Positions 17,172 through 25,546 of a DNA stretch of 64,000 nt are shown one piece after another; within the stretch, counting starts at the first letter, position 1; each line of letters begins with the position of its first letter. The notes beneath the pieces were generated by a model that worked only from the letters and a program-made list of their open reading frames with translations, did no database searches and was not told the DNA's origin. This DNA comes from Pseudomonas lactis (lineage in GTDB: Bacteria > Pseudomonadota > Gammaproteobacteria > Pseudomonadales > Pseudomonadaceae), in contig NZ_JYLO01000002.1 in assembly GCF_001439845.1 (NCBI RefSeq), positions 1 to 64,000 of the forward strand. The letters are read 5' to 3'. The translations under genes and the position numbers were made by a program.

Positions 17172-17883
17172 TTGCGACAGCCACCAGGCTCAACAACTGC
17201 TCCCCTTGCACCACAAACTGCCCTTCCAGCTCTTTGCCATGGCCCCACTCTTGCGAAAGATCGGTCAGCAACCGCAGACGCACTCTCCCAGCCGCTGACC
17301 ACTCCAACACCTCGGCATGCTCGAAATAAAAGCGCTTGTGCACGATCGGATAGAGCGCCTTGAACAGGCTCTCCTTCACCGAAAACGTCAGCGTCACCAG
17401 CAAGGTCTGTTGCTCACGGGGCAGGGCGGCCATGCGTTGCAGCTCATCGGCGGTCAGGATCTCCCCGGCCAGGCGGTCCGCCCTTTCCGGTGACAGCAGG
17501 TGCTCCAGGTCCATGCCCAGCCCGCGCCATTGCGCCTTGTGCCCGACAATCGCCGCAGCGTGCCCGGTGCTGTGGGTGATGGAACCACTGATATGCCCTG
17601 GCCAGACCGGGGCGCGGTCTTCGCCAATGGCCGGGATGCAGTGCAGATGATCGAGTCGTTGCAGTGCTTCGCGCGCGCACAGGCGGCCGGCGAGAAATTC
17701 CGCCTGGCGCTTGGCGACCGAGCGCTGGATGCTCGCCGGCGGCGGTACATCGCAGCGCTGGAAATCGCCCGGGCTCAATAAAGCTGGGTCGAATCGCGTG
17801 CTCAAAAACACCGTGCCCGGCAAGGGAACCGGCAACGGCCAATGATCATCGAGTGGGGTGCAGCAAGCGGGTAGGGGCGTCAT
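17167..17883 (-). CDS. pcpS: 4'-phosphopantetheinyl transferase, EntD/PcpS type
   Basis: A 238-residue enzyme that moves phosphopantetheine from coenzyme A to a Ser on carrier proteins of fatty-acid, siderophore and peptide synthesis. Family marks are GSITHSTGHAAAIV (about residue 100), the magnesium-binding GLGMDLE (about residue 122) and the FSVKESLFKALYP block (about residue 167). The start has only a weak ribosome-binding site. The gene ends inside a REP arm and is divergent from the small exported-protein/phoPQ operon. Confidence 0.86.
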   Translation of the reverse strand: MTPLPACCTPLDDHWPLPVPLPGTVFLSTRFDPALLSPGDFQRCDVPPPASIQRSVAKRQAEFLAGRLCAREALQRLDHLHCIPAIGEDRAPVWPGHISGSITHSTGHAAAIVGHKAQWRGLGMDLEHLLSPERADRLAGEILTADELQRMAALPREQQTLLVTLTFSVKESLFKALYPIVHKRFYFEHAEVLEWSAAGRVRLRLLTDLSQEWGHGKELEGQFVVQGEQLLSLVAVAM

Positions 17884-17929
17884 GCGCGGTATTTTGCCGA
17901 GTTGGCGGGCCAGTGGATAGCCCGGTGCG

Positions 17930-17968
17930 GTTCAGCTGCGGTTCAGAGCCTGTTCAGGGGGAGTTCAG
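17930..17968 (+). promoter_or_regulatory. Four phased GTTCAG repeats, probable tandem PhoP boxes
   Basis: GTTCAG starts at 17930, 17941, 17952 and 17963, so the four copies are exactly 11 nt apart. Direct hexamers separated by five bases are the form of PhoP binding sites, (T/G)GTTTA-N5-(T/G)GTTTA in enterics and a GTTCAG-like version in Pseudomonas as I recall. A possible -10 element TAGTCT lies at 17980. The site precedes the small exported-protein gene, phoP and phoQ. Confidence 0.85.
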
Positions 17969-18021
17969 GGGCGCCTGCGTAGTCTGGACCCCACAGCCCA
18001 AACGCGTATGAGGTAACCACC

Positions 18022-18330
18022 ATGACTGCGATCAAAAAGCTGATGTTGGCCTTGACCATGCTTGGCGCCACTGCTGGCGTGCAGGCGTCCGATGGCGCCT
18101 TTGCGGCCTTTGGCAGCGAGAAAACCAAGAAATCCAGCAACCTGATCCATCGTGTCAGCTTCGAAGACGCCGGCACCCAGGCCGCGCCGTGGGGCCAGGC
18201 CCTGGGCGCTACCCCTGCGCAACCCGACTATCGCAGCGGCTACGCGCACCTGACCGGCCACTACAATGGCATAAAACTGCGCCCCCAAGAGCTGCAGGGC
18301 CGCTATGATATCCCCCTGTCGGCTAGTTGA
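18022..18330 (+). CDS. Small exported protein preceding phoP
   Basis: A 102-residue protein with a clear Sec signal peptide (MTAIKKLMLALTMLGATAG, cleavage likely after VQA at residue 23). The mature part is about 79 residues, polar, without cysteines, and I do not recognise it. It lies 18 nt before phoP and directly downstream of the GTTCAG repeats. In P. aeruginosa this position belongs to oprH, a barrel protein of about 200 residues; this product is too short to be an OprH barrel. A role in low-magnesium or cationic-peptide response is inferred from position only. Confidence 0.8.
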   Translation: MTAIKKLMLALTMLGATAGVQASDGAFAAFGSEKTKKSSNLIHRVSFEDAGTQAAPWGQALGATPAQPDYRSGYAHLTGHYNGIKLRPQELQGRYDIPLSAS

Positions 18331-18348
18331 ATTGCAGTGGAGAACCTT

Positions 18349-19026
18349 ATGAAATTGCTGGTGGTGGAAGATGAGGCGCTGCTGCGTCATCACCTGTTTA
18401 CCCGCCTGACCGACAGCGGGCATGTGGTCGAAGCCGTGGCCAATGCCGAAGAAGCCCTGTACCAGACCGGCCAATTCAACCATGACTTGGCGATCATCGA
18501 CCTTGGCCTGCCCGGTATGGGCGGCCTGGACCTGATTCGCCAGTTGCGCACCCAGACCAAGACCTTCCCGATCCTGATCCTCACCGCCCGCGGCAACTGG
18601 CAGGACAAGGTGGAAGGCCTGGCGGCTGGGGCCGACGACTACGTGGTCAAGCCGTTCCAGTTCGAAGAGCTGGAGGCGCGCATGAACGCCTTGCTGCGCC
18701 GCTCCAGCGGTTTTACTCAATCGACTATTGTTGCCGGGCCGCTGCTGCTAGACCTCAACCGCAAGCAAGCCTCCCTGGACGAGCAACCCCTGGCGCTGAC
18801 CGCCTACGAGTATCGGATCCTCGAATACTTGATGCGTCATCATCAGCAAGTGGTCGCCAAGGACCGCTTGATGGAGCAACTGTACCCGGATGACGACGAG
18901 CGCGATCCAAACGTGATCGAAGTGCTGGTCGGCCGCCTGCGCCGCAAGCTGGAAGGCCCGGCCGGGTTCAAGCCGATCGATACCGTGCGTGGCCTGGGCT
19001 ACCTGTTCAATGAGCGCTGCCGTTGA
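18349..19026 (+). CDS. phoP: Response regulator PhoP
   Basis: A 225-residue OmpR-family regulator. The receiver has Asp in AIIDLGLPGMGG and Lys in DDYVVKPFQ; the winged helix ends TVRGLGYLFNERCR. The sequence closely resembles Pseudomonas PhoP, including DKVEGLAAGADDYVVKPFQF and QQLYPDDDERD-like regions. I use the ATG at 18349, 7 nt after GGAG; an upstream in-frame GTG at 18337 overlaps that site. The protein probably activates its own operon through the GTTCAG repeats. Confidence 0.95.
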   Translation: MKLLVVEDEALLRHHLFTRLTDSGHVVEAVANAEEALYQTGQFNHDLAIIDLGLPGMGGLDLIRQLRTQTKTFPILILTARGNWQDKVEGLAAGADDYVVKPFQFEELEARMNALLRRSSGFTQSTIVAGPLLLDLNRKQASLDEQPLALTAYEYRILEYLMRHHQQVVAKDRLMEQLYPDDDERDPNVIEVLVGRLRRKLEGPAGFKPIDTVRGLGYLFNERCR

Positions 19027-20369
19027 TTCGTTCGCTACGTGTGCGCCTGATGCTGGCGGCCGCCACCCTGGCCGTGCTGTTTATGCTCGGCTTGTTGCCG
19101 GCCATGCAAGGCGCATTCAGCCTGGCGCTGCAGGATTCCATCGAACAGCGCCTGGCCTCGGATGTGACCACGCTGATTTCCGCGGCGCGGGTCGACAATA
19201 ACCGCCTGCTGATGCCGGCGCAGTTGCCCGATGAGCGTTTCAACCTCACCGACAGTCGGCTGTTGGGCTATATCTACGACCGTGAAGGCCATCTGGTATG
19301 GCGCTCGCGGGCGACCCAGGAAGAAAACATCAACTACAAACCGCGCTACGACGGGCGCGGCAACGAGTTTGCGCGGATTCGCGAGGCCAATGGCCAGGAA
19401 TTCTTCGTGTATGACGTCGAGGTCCGGCTGCTGGGAGGCAAGAGCGCGGCGTTCAGCATTGTCGCCCTGCAGCCGGTACGCGAATACCAACTGACCCTCG
19501 AAGGCCTGCGCGAGAACCTCTACCTCGGGTTCGGCGCGGCCTTGCTGGTGTTGTTGACGCTGTTGTGGCTGGGCCTGACCTGGGGCCTGCAAGCCCTGCG
19601 GCGCCTGAGCCATGAACTCGACCAGATCGAAGGCGGCACTCGTGAAAGCCTCAGCGAAGAACACCCCCGCGAACTGCTGCGCCTGACCGGCTCCCTCAAC
19701 CGCTTGCTGCACAGCGAGCGCGAACAGCGTGCGCGCTACCGCGACTCACTCGATGACTTGGCCCACAGCCTGAAAACGCCACTGGCGGTGTTGCAGGGCG
19801 TGAGCGAAGACATGGCCCAGCGCCCCGAAGAACGTAGCCAGGCGTGGGTGCTGCAATCGCAGATCGAACGCATGAGCCAGCAGATCGGTTACCAACTGCA
19901 GCGTGCCAGCCTGCGAAAAAGTGGCCTGGTGCGTCACCAGGTACGCCTGGAACCGGTGGTGCAAAGCCTGTGCGATACATTGGAAAAGGTTTATCGCGAC
20001 AAGCGGGTCACCGTGACGTTTGATCTGCCGCAGGCCTGCGAGGTGCCCATCGAAAAGGGCGCGTTGCTTGAAATGCTCGGCAACCTGCTGGAAAACGCCT
20101 ACCGCCTGTGCCTCAAGCAAGTGCGTATCAGCCTGGTGGAAAACCTCGATGGCATTGAGCTGTGTATCGAAGACGACGGCCCTGGTGTGCCACCGGACCA
20201 GCGTGCACGGATTCTGCAGCGTGGCGAACGGCTCGACCGCCAGCACCCGGGGCAGGGGATAGGGCTGGCGGTGGTCAAGGACATCATTGAAAGCTATCAC
20301 GCGCGGTTGACGTTGGGAGATTCAGCGTTGGGTGGGGCGGCGTTCAGGATTCACTTTCCTGCCTTGTGA
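19023..20369 (+). CDS. phoQ: Sensor histidine kinase PhoQ
   Basis: A 448-residue inner-membrane kinase, the length I recall for Pseudomonas PhoQ. Transmembrane segments at about residues 8-30 and 168-188 enclose a periplasmic sensor domain, which in the family responds to divalent cations. The H-box DDLAHSLKTPLAVLQG, N-box LGNLLENAYRL and G-boxes EDDGPGVPPD and GQGIGLAVV are intact. It starts at a TTG overlapping the phoP stop by four bases (TTGA), so translation is coupled. Confidence 0.95.
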   Translation: MIRSLRVRLMLAAATLAVLFMLGLLPAMQGAFSLALQDSIEQRLASDVTTLISAARVDNNRLLMPAQLPDERFNLTDSRLLGYIYDREGHLVWRSRATQEENINYKPRYDGRGNEFARIREANGQEFFVYDVEVRLLGGKSAAFSIVALQPVREYQLTLEGLRENLYLGFGAALLVLLTLLWLGLTWGLQALRRLSHELDQIEGGTRESLSEEHPRELLRLTGSLNRLLHSEREQRARYRDSLDDLAHSLKTPLAVLQGVSEDMAQRPEERSQAWVLQSQIERMSQQIGYQLQRASLRKSGLVRHQVRLEPVVQSLCDTLEKVYRDKRVTVTFDLPQACEVPIEKGALLEMLGNLLENAYRLCLKQVRISLVENLDGIELCIEDDGPGVPPDQRARILQRGERLDRQHPGQGIGLAVVKDIIESYHARLTLGDSALGGAAFRIHFPAL

Positions 20370-20429
20370 TCTTGACCTTAAGCGCCCCGTTAAACCACGC
20401 TGGCCGTAATTCGACAGTGATTTGGGGGG

Positions 20430-20660
20430 TAAACCGGCAGGGATGCCGGTTTAGCCGCCCCGCGCCATGGATGGCGCGGGGCGGCGGCCCACGGATTCAA
20501 GACTGTGTTCGGGCACACCGAGCCTAGGCGAGGTGCCGAGTGGTGGGGCAAGAGCGTTTTGCTTACTTTTGACTGGGCCGGCAATCCGGCTTTTCAAAAG
20601 TGAGCCGCTGTCAGAGCGGAACCCTAGGTGGCCGTTACCGCAGCAATGGATATGTACACA
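20430..20660. repeat. Probable dispersed intergenic element with nested inverted repeats
   Basis: This part of the 500-base gap after phoQ contains AAACCGGCA/TGCCGGTTT, CCGCCCCGCGCCAT/ATGGCGCGGGGCGG and GCTTACTTTTGA/TCAAAAGTGAGC inverted pairs in succession. The motifs TTTTGCTTACTTTTG and GTGGCCGTTACCGCAGCAAT are ones I remember from many P. fluorescens-group intergenic regions. Short open frames here on both strands are probably not genes. Confidence 0.6.
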
Positions 20661-20690
20661 ATCCAACTGTGGTGACTGTCAGACCGTCTT

Positions 20691-20712
20691 CGCAGGCAAG
20701 CCAGCTCCCACA
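20691..20712. repeat. Single REP arm
   Basis: GCAGGCAAGCCAGCTCCCACA is one arm of the GTGGGAGC-type REP sequence, without a partner arm. It follows the larger intergenic element. Confidence 0.7.
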
Positions 20713-20769
20713 TTTGGATCGTGGTGTGTCAGTTAGATCAGCGTCGGCTGTCAGTCCGTCACGGGAGCA

Positions 20770-20845
20770 AGCTCCCTCGCCACAGGCCCAGCGTCGTATC
20801 GAAGTTGTGTAGATACCTATGCTCATCGCAGGCAAGCCACACATT
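20770..20845. repeat. 76-bp dispersed repeat, copy 1
   Basis: This segment (beginning AGCTCCCTCGCCACAGG, with GTTGTGTAGATACCTATGC inside) recurs at 44818-44893 with about five mismatches and no gaps. It ends in a REP-like GCAGGCAAGCC. It lies between the REP arm and the stop codon of the next minus-strand gene. Confidence 0.85.
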
Positions 20846-20871
20846 GGATTTATGCTTGCCGCCAGTGTGCT

Positions 20872-22485
20872 TTAGGCCTCGATGCCGAGCATATCCCGCG
20901 CCAGCGCCTCGGCGATCCGGATCCCGTCGACACCCGCCGACAGAATCCCACCGGCATAGCCTGCGCCTTCACCGGCCGGGAACAGGCCTTTGACGTTCAG
21001 GCTCTGCATCGATTCATTGCGGGTAATGCGCAACGGGGACGAGGTGCGGGTCTCGATGCCGGTCAGCACCGCATCGTGCAGCGAGTAGCCTTTGATCTGC
21101 TTCTCGAACGCCGGCAAGGCTTCGCGGATGGCTTCGATGGCGAAGTCCGGCAAGGCCAGGGCCAGGTCGCCCAATGACACGCCAGGTTTGTAGGACGGTT
21201 CCACACTGCCTAGCGCGGTGGAGGGCTTGCCGGCGATGAAGTCGCCCACCAGTTGCGCGGGGGCCTCGTAGTTACTGCCGCCGAGGATGTAGGCGTGGGA
21301 CTCCAGGCGCTCCTGCAACTCGATACCCGCCAGCGGGCCGCCCGGGTAATCCACCTCGGGGGTGATGCCTACCACGATGCCCGAGTTGGCATTGCGCTCG
21401 TTACGCGAGTATTGGCTCATGCCGTTGGTCACGACGCGATGGGGTTCCGAGGTCGCAGCCACGACGGTGCCGCCCGGGCACATGCAGAAGCTGTAGACCG
21501 AACGGCCATTCTTGGCGTGGTGCACCAGCTTGTAGTCCGCTGCGCCCAGCTTCGGGTGGCCAGCGTATTTGCCCAGGCGTGCGGCGTCGATCAGCGACTG
21601 CGGGTGCTCGATACGGAAACCCACCGAGAACGGCTTGGCTTCCATGTACACGCCACGGTCGTGGAGCATGCGGAAGGTGTCACGGGCGCTGTGGCCCAGG
21701 GCAAGAATCACGTGCTTGGAGAGGATTTGCTCGCCGCCGTCGATGACCACGCCGTTCAACTGGCCGTCTTCGATCAGCACGTCGGTGACCCGCTGTTCGA
21801 AGCGCACTTCACCGCCCAGGGCGATGATCTGCTCGCGCATGTTTTCCACCACGCCGGTCAGGCGGAAGGTGCCGATGTGCGGCTTGCTGACGTAGAGGAT
21901 TTCTTCCGGCGCACCGGCCTTGACGAACTCGTGCAGCACTTTGCGACCGTGGAATTTAGGGTCCTTGATCTGGCTGTACAGCTTGCCGTCGGAGAAGGTA
22001 CCGGCGCCGCCTTCACCAAATTGCACGTTGGATTCGGGGTTGAGCACGCTTTTGCGCCACAGGCCCCAGGTGTCCTTGGTGCGTTGGCGCACTTCCTTGC
22101 CGCGTTCGAGGATGATCGGCTTGAAGCCCATCTGTGCCAGCAGCAGCCCGGCGAAAATCCCGCAGGGGCCAAAGCCCACCACGATTGGCCGCTCAGCCAG
22201 GCCTTCCGGCGCCTGGCCCACCACCTTGTAGCTGACGTCCGGTGCCGGATTGACGTTGCGATCATCGGCAAACTTGAGCAGCAGAGGGGCTTCACCCTTC
22301 ACGTTCAGGTCGACGGTGTAGATGAAGCACAGCTCAGAGGTCTTTTTACGCGCATCGTAGCTGCGCTTGAACAGGGTGAAATCGAGCAGGTCATCACTGG
22401 CGATGCCCAGGCGCTGCACGATGGCCGTGCGCAGGTCTTCTTCGGGATGGTCGATGGGCAGCTTGAGTTCAGTGATTCGTAACAT
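20872..22485 (-). CDS. FAD-dependent dehydrogenase of the COG2509 type
   Basis: A 537-residue predicted flavoprotein, likely cytoplasmic. A distinct N-terminal domain (residues 1-95, starting MLRITELKLPIDHPEEDL) precedes a Rossmann fold with VVGFGPCGIFAGLLLAQMGF, in which the usual GxGxxG motif is kept in altered form. FGEGGAGTFSDGKL and the C-terminal FPAGEGAGYAGGILSAGVDG are characteristic of this uncharacterised family. Its substrate is unknown to me. It is transcribed alone, away from the phoPQ operon. Confidence 0.85.
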   Translation of the reverse strand: MLRITELKLPIDHPEEDLRTAIVQRLGIASDDLLDFTLFKRSYDARKKTSELCFIYTVDLNVKGEAPLLLKFADDRNVNPAPDVSYKVVGQAPEGLAERPIVVGFGPCGIFAGLLLAQMGFKPIILERGKEVRQRTKDTWGLWRKSVLNPESNVQFGEGGAGTFSDGKLYSQIKDPKFHGRKVLHEFVKAGAPEEILYVSKPHIGTFRLTGVVENMREQIIALGGEVRFEQRVTDVLIEDGQLNGVVIDGGEQILSKHVILALGHSARDTFRMLHDRGVYMEAKPFSVGFRIEHPQSLIDAARLGKYAGHPKLGAADYKLVHHAKNGRSVYSFCMCPGGTVVAATSEPHRVVTNGMSQYSRNERNANSGIVVGITPEVDYPGGPLAGIELQERLESHAYILGGSNYEAPAQLVGDFIAGKPSTALGSVEPSYKPGVSLGDLALALPDFAIEAIREALPAFEKQIKGYSLHDAVLTGIETRTSSPLRITRNESMQSLNVKGLFPAGEGAGYAGGILSAGVDGIRIAEALARDMLGIEA

Positions 22486-22570
22486 GACAGGATCCGGTAG
22501 GCGGCGGGCAAGAAGGCCGGCTGTTTTGCAAACCGGCGATTATAAGCCCCAATGGCGACTTTCCGTCAGG

Positions 22571-23242
22571 TTAATCGTCCCGCGAGCCGCCGAACGCCGC
22601 GCAACCGCGCTGCACCTGGCCGTTCACGCGCAACTCGGCGCTCATGTGTTGCAGGCTGCCGCTCACACTGTCGACGCAGCGCTGGGGCGCCACCCACAGT
22701 TCGATGTGCTGGTTATTGGCCTCGGTCATCAGGTTGAAACGGCCGTCGCCCAGTTGTTCCTCGACGTACGGTACTGCCAAAGGTGGCTGGCCTTCGCGTT
22801 CCAGCACCATGCCCTTGGCCGTGACATTCATTGCCCAGGCGGGTTTATGGCCATTGGCCCGCAGGATCATGCGCTTGAAATCCGGGTCGGAGCAGGCTGA
22901 GGTCGAGCGTTCGACGCGATACAGCTGTTGCAGGTCCACTGAGCCCTGGGTGCCGCTGGCGACGCCGGAAAATTTGCCACGCAGGTCGGCAAACAGCATG
23001 CCCTGCTGGCCGGCCAGCGAGGCCGCTTCCTGCAGGACGCTGGTGCCGCCGGTGTCGTTGACCACGTAGCTGCGCTGGTCGCCGCATGGCTGAAACAGCA
23101 GTTTGCCGTCCACCGCCGTCAACTCACCCTGCATACGGGTCAGCCCGACAGTCGATGGCTTGGCCGGCTCGCTTTCAAACAATTGGCAAGCGGCGAACAG
23201 AGGAAGCAAGGCAAACAGGGCGAGGGTACGGGCGGCGCGCAT
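22571..23242 (-). CDS. Predicted lipoprotein, COG3650-like
   Basis: A 223-residue envelope lipoprotein. The N-terminus MRAARTLALFALLPLFAAC ends in a lipobox whose Cys is residue 19. The mature protein has two related halves, each with a CGDQRSY- or CSDPDFKRM-like cysteine motif. The start at 23242 keeps the signal peptide compact; an ATG six codons upstream is less likely. Function unknown. Confidence 0.85.
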   Translation of the reverse strand: MRAARTLALFALLPLFAACQLFESEPAKPSTVGLTRMQGELTAVDGKLLFQPCGDQRSYVVNDTGGTSVLQEAASLAGQQGMLFADLRGKFSGVASGTQGSVDLQQLYRVERSTSACSDPDFKRMILRANGHKPAWAMNVTAKGMVLEREGQPPLAVPYVEEQLGDGRFNLMTEANNQHIELWVAPQRCVDSVSGSLQHMSAELRVNGQVQRGCAAFGGSRDD

Positions 23243-23338
23243 TATCGGGTCTCCAGGCAAGTGCCGCCACGTTACGCAGGCTGGCCGTGCATCACAAGCC
23301 CGCTTGCCAGCTTCAGGCGTTTCTTACGGATCTCACCT

Positions 23339-23938
23339 TCAACCTACGATAAAGGTCTGACCGGTTTGCAGGCCCTCGACGCTTTTCGCGTAAGCCAGCG
23401 CCACATCGGCGGCGGGGGCAGGTTTATAGCCGCGGAAATAAGGGGCATAGCTGCCCATGGCTTCCAGCAACACCGTCGGGCTGACCGAGTTGATGCGCAG
23501 GCCGCGTGGCAATTCAATGGCCGCCGCTTTGACGAAGGCATCCAATGCACCGTTGACCAAAGCCGCCGAAGCGCCGGTGCGGATCGGATCACGGTTCAGA
23601 ATGCCGCTGGTGAACGTGAACGAAGCGCCATCGTTGGCGTACTCACGACCGATCAACAGCAGATTGACCTGGCCCATCAGCTTGTCACGCAGGCCCAGTT
23701 CGAAATCGCTGTCGTTCATGTCTGCCAGGGGCACGAAGTTGACGTTGCCTGCCGCGCAGATCAGGGCGTCGAACTTGCCGGTCTGCTCGAACAGCCTGCG
23801 GATCGAGGCGCTATCGCTGATATCCACCTGAAAGTCGCCGCTGGTGCGGCCGATGCTGATCACTTCGTGGCGCTGGGCCAGTTGCGCCTTGACCGCTGAA
23901 CCGATGGTGCCGCTGGCACCGATCAATAGGATTTTCAT
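23339..23938 (-). CDS. Short-chain dehydrogenase-like protein lacking catalytic Tyr/Lys
   Basis: A 199-residue Rossmann-fold protein beginning MKILLIGASGTIGSAVKAQL, so the NAD(P)-binding TGxxxGxG-type loop is present. VDISDSASIRRLF and ICAAGNVNF are typical SDR strands. Where classical SDRs have YxxxK, this protein has AALVNGALDAF, so both catalytic residues appear to be missing. It is divergent from a LysR gene (24156) across 217 bases that contain a REP doublet; the LysR protein may control it. Confidence 0.85.
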   Translation of the reverse strand: MKILLIGASGTIGSAVKAQLAQRHEVISIGRTSGDFQVDISDSASIRRLFEQTGKFDALICAAGNVNFVPLADMNDSDFELGLRDKLMGQVNLLLIGREYANDGASFTFTSGILNRDPIRTGASAALVNGALDAFVKAAAIELPRGLRINSVSPTVLLEAMGSYAPYFRGYKPAPAADVALAYAKSVEGLQTGQTFIVG

Positions 23939-23964
23939 CGTGCTGTTCCTCTGGGCTGATTCCC

Positions 23965-24065
23965 TGTAGGAGCGAGCTTGCTCGCGAAGAACGTCAACGA
24001 TCACGCGGTAAAACTGACTACACGGCGGCGATCTTGAGTTTTTCGGGAGCAAGCTCGCTCCTACA
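23965..24065. repeat. REP doublet (REPIN-like), GTAGGAGC type
   Basis: TGTAGGAGCGAGCTTGCTCG on the left is matched by an inverted arm ending AGCAAGCTCGCTCCTACA on the right. It sits between the divergent SDR-like and LysR genes. Confidence 0.87.
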
Positions 24066-24155
24066 GTGGTATGGGTTTGCATTCAGTCTAGTGTGGCTTT
24101 TTAGTCGGATAAACGCGCTAATAGGCAACCTTTGGTTTTCAAATGGAAACAATCC

Positions 24156-25070
24156 ATGAGCGAAATGGATGACCTGGCGGCGTTCGCCGTGCTGATCGAG
24201 GCCGGTAGTTTCACCGTAGCGGCCGCACAATTGGGCTGCAGCAAAGGGCAGTTGTCCAAGCGCATCAGCCAGTTGGAAGCGCAGTTCGCCGTGGTACTGC
24301 TGCACCGCACCACGCGCAAGCTGAGCCTCACCGCTGCCGGCGCGGCGTTGCTGCCCCAGGCACAAGCGTTGGTGGTGCAGGTGGAGCGCGCCCGTCAGGC
24401 CTTGGCGCGACTCAAAGATGATTTGGCCGGCCCTGTGCGTATGACCGTTCCGGTGTCGTTGGGCGAAACCTTCTTCGATGGTTTGTTGCTGGAATTCTCC
24501 AAGCAGTATCCCCAGGTGCAGATCGAGCTGGAGCTCAATAACAGCTACCGAGACTTGGCACGGGATGGCTTTGACTTGGGCGTACGCTCCGGCGCCATCG
24601 AACATGAACGCCTGGTGGCCAAACCCTTGCTGGCCTGGCATGAAATGACCTGCGCCAGCCCGGCTTATCTGGAACAGCATGGCGAACCACTGACCCCGGC
24701 GGACCTGGCGGCGCACAGCTGTCTGCTCAACAGCCATTACAGCGGCCGCGAGGAATGGTTGTACCACCAGCAACACGAATTGCTGCGGGTAAAGGTGAGC
24801 GGCACCTTCGCCTCCAACCACTACAACCTGCTGAAAAAAGCCGCGTTGGTCGGCGCCGGTATTGCCCGCCTGCCGTCCTACGTTCTACCCGCGGAACTGG
24901 CTGACGGCCGATTGCGCTGGCTGCTGCGCGACTATCAGACACGCAGCATGCCGATGTACCTGGTGCATCCCTACCAGGGCGGCCTGCCACGGCGTACCCA
25001 GGTGTTGGCCGACTACCTGGTGGACTGGTTCAAGCGCAGCGGCGAAGCGCTGGATCGGCTTCAGCGATAG
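24156..25070 (+). CDS. LysR-family transcriptional regulator
   Basis: A 304-residue regulator. The N-terminal winged helix (residues 5-65, AAFAVLIEAGSFTVAAAQLG, then SKRISQLEAQ) is followed by a LysR substrate-binding domain of the type that reads SGPVRMTVP... in related regulators (here AGPVRMTVPVSLGETFFDG). The start may be the ATG at 24156 or the one at 24165. The stop overlaps the end of the convergent DoxX gene by ten bases. The divergent SDR-like gene is the likely target. Confidence 0.88.
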   Translation: MSEMDDLAAFAVLIEAGSFTVAAAQLGCSKGQLSKRISQLEAQFAVVLLHRTTRKLSLTAAGAALLPQAQALVVQVERARQALARLKDDLAGPVRMTVPVSLGETFFDGLLLEFSKQYPQVQIELELNNSYRDLARDGFDLGVRSGAIEHERLVAKPLLAWHEMTCASPAYLEQHGEPLTPADLAAHSCLLNSHYSGREEWLYHQQHELLRVKVSGTFASNHYNLLKKAALVGAGIARLPSYVLPAELADGRLRWLLRDYQTRSMPMYLVHPYQGGLPRRTQVLADYLVDWFKRSGEALDRLQR

Positions 25071-25546
25071 CGGCGGGCAATCAGGTGGTCGATGGACAGG
25101 CAGCCTGGGCCTTTGGCAAGCAACAGCAATAACAGCGCAAGCCAGGTGCCGTGAGTGGGATAGGCGTCAGGGTAGACGAACAGCTGGATGGTCAAGGTCA
25201 TGCCGATCAAGGCCAGGGCCGAAAAACGCGTGGCGAACCCCAGCAGGATCAATACCGGAAAAAAATGTTCGGCAAAGGTTGCCAGGTGCGCGGCCACCTG
25301 CGGCGACAGCAGAGGCAATTGGTATTCGCTGCGAAATAAAAACAGGGTCGAGGCGGCAAGTTTGGGCTCACCCCATTGGAAGGTGCCGCTGATCAGGTCA
25401 ATGGCAAAGCCTTCGACCTTGGTCTGGCCAGACTTCCAGAACACCGCCGCAATGGAGAAGCGCGCGATAAAGGCGATCAGGCTGTAAGGGATTTTTTCAA
25501 ACAGTGCGACGGTTCGCTTTACCAGGCAGGGAGCGGGAAAGTTCAT
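25061..25546 (-). CDS. DoxX-family membrane protein of the bufferin operon
   Basis: A 161-residue inner-membrane protein with four predicted transmembrane segments (about residues 22-40, 72-98, 98-118 and 128-146) and the DoxX pattern RFSIAAVFWKSGQTKV near the first. It is the last gene of a four-gene operon and its start overlaps the stop of the DUF2063 gene by four bases (ATGA). DoxX proteins are common partners of DUF692/DUF2063/DUF2282 clusters; their exact role there is not settled to my knowledge. The end overlaps the convergent LysR gene. Confidence 0.88.
   Translation of the reverse strand: MNFPAPCLVKRTVALFEKIPYSLIAFIARFSIAAVFWKSGQTKVEGFAIDLISGTFQWGEPKLAASTLFLFRSEYQLPLLSPQVAAHLATFAEHFFPVLILLGFATRFSALALIGMTLTIQLFVYPDAYPTHGTWLALLLLLLAKGPGCLSIDHLIARRYR

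Noticed and set aside
20467..20736. Short open frames on both strands in the gap after phoQ
   Set aside because: They coincide with nested inverted repeats of a probable dispersed element, and neither has a convincing start.
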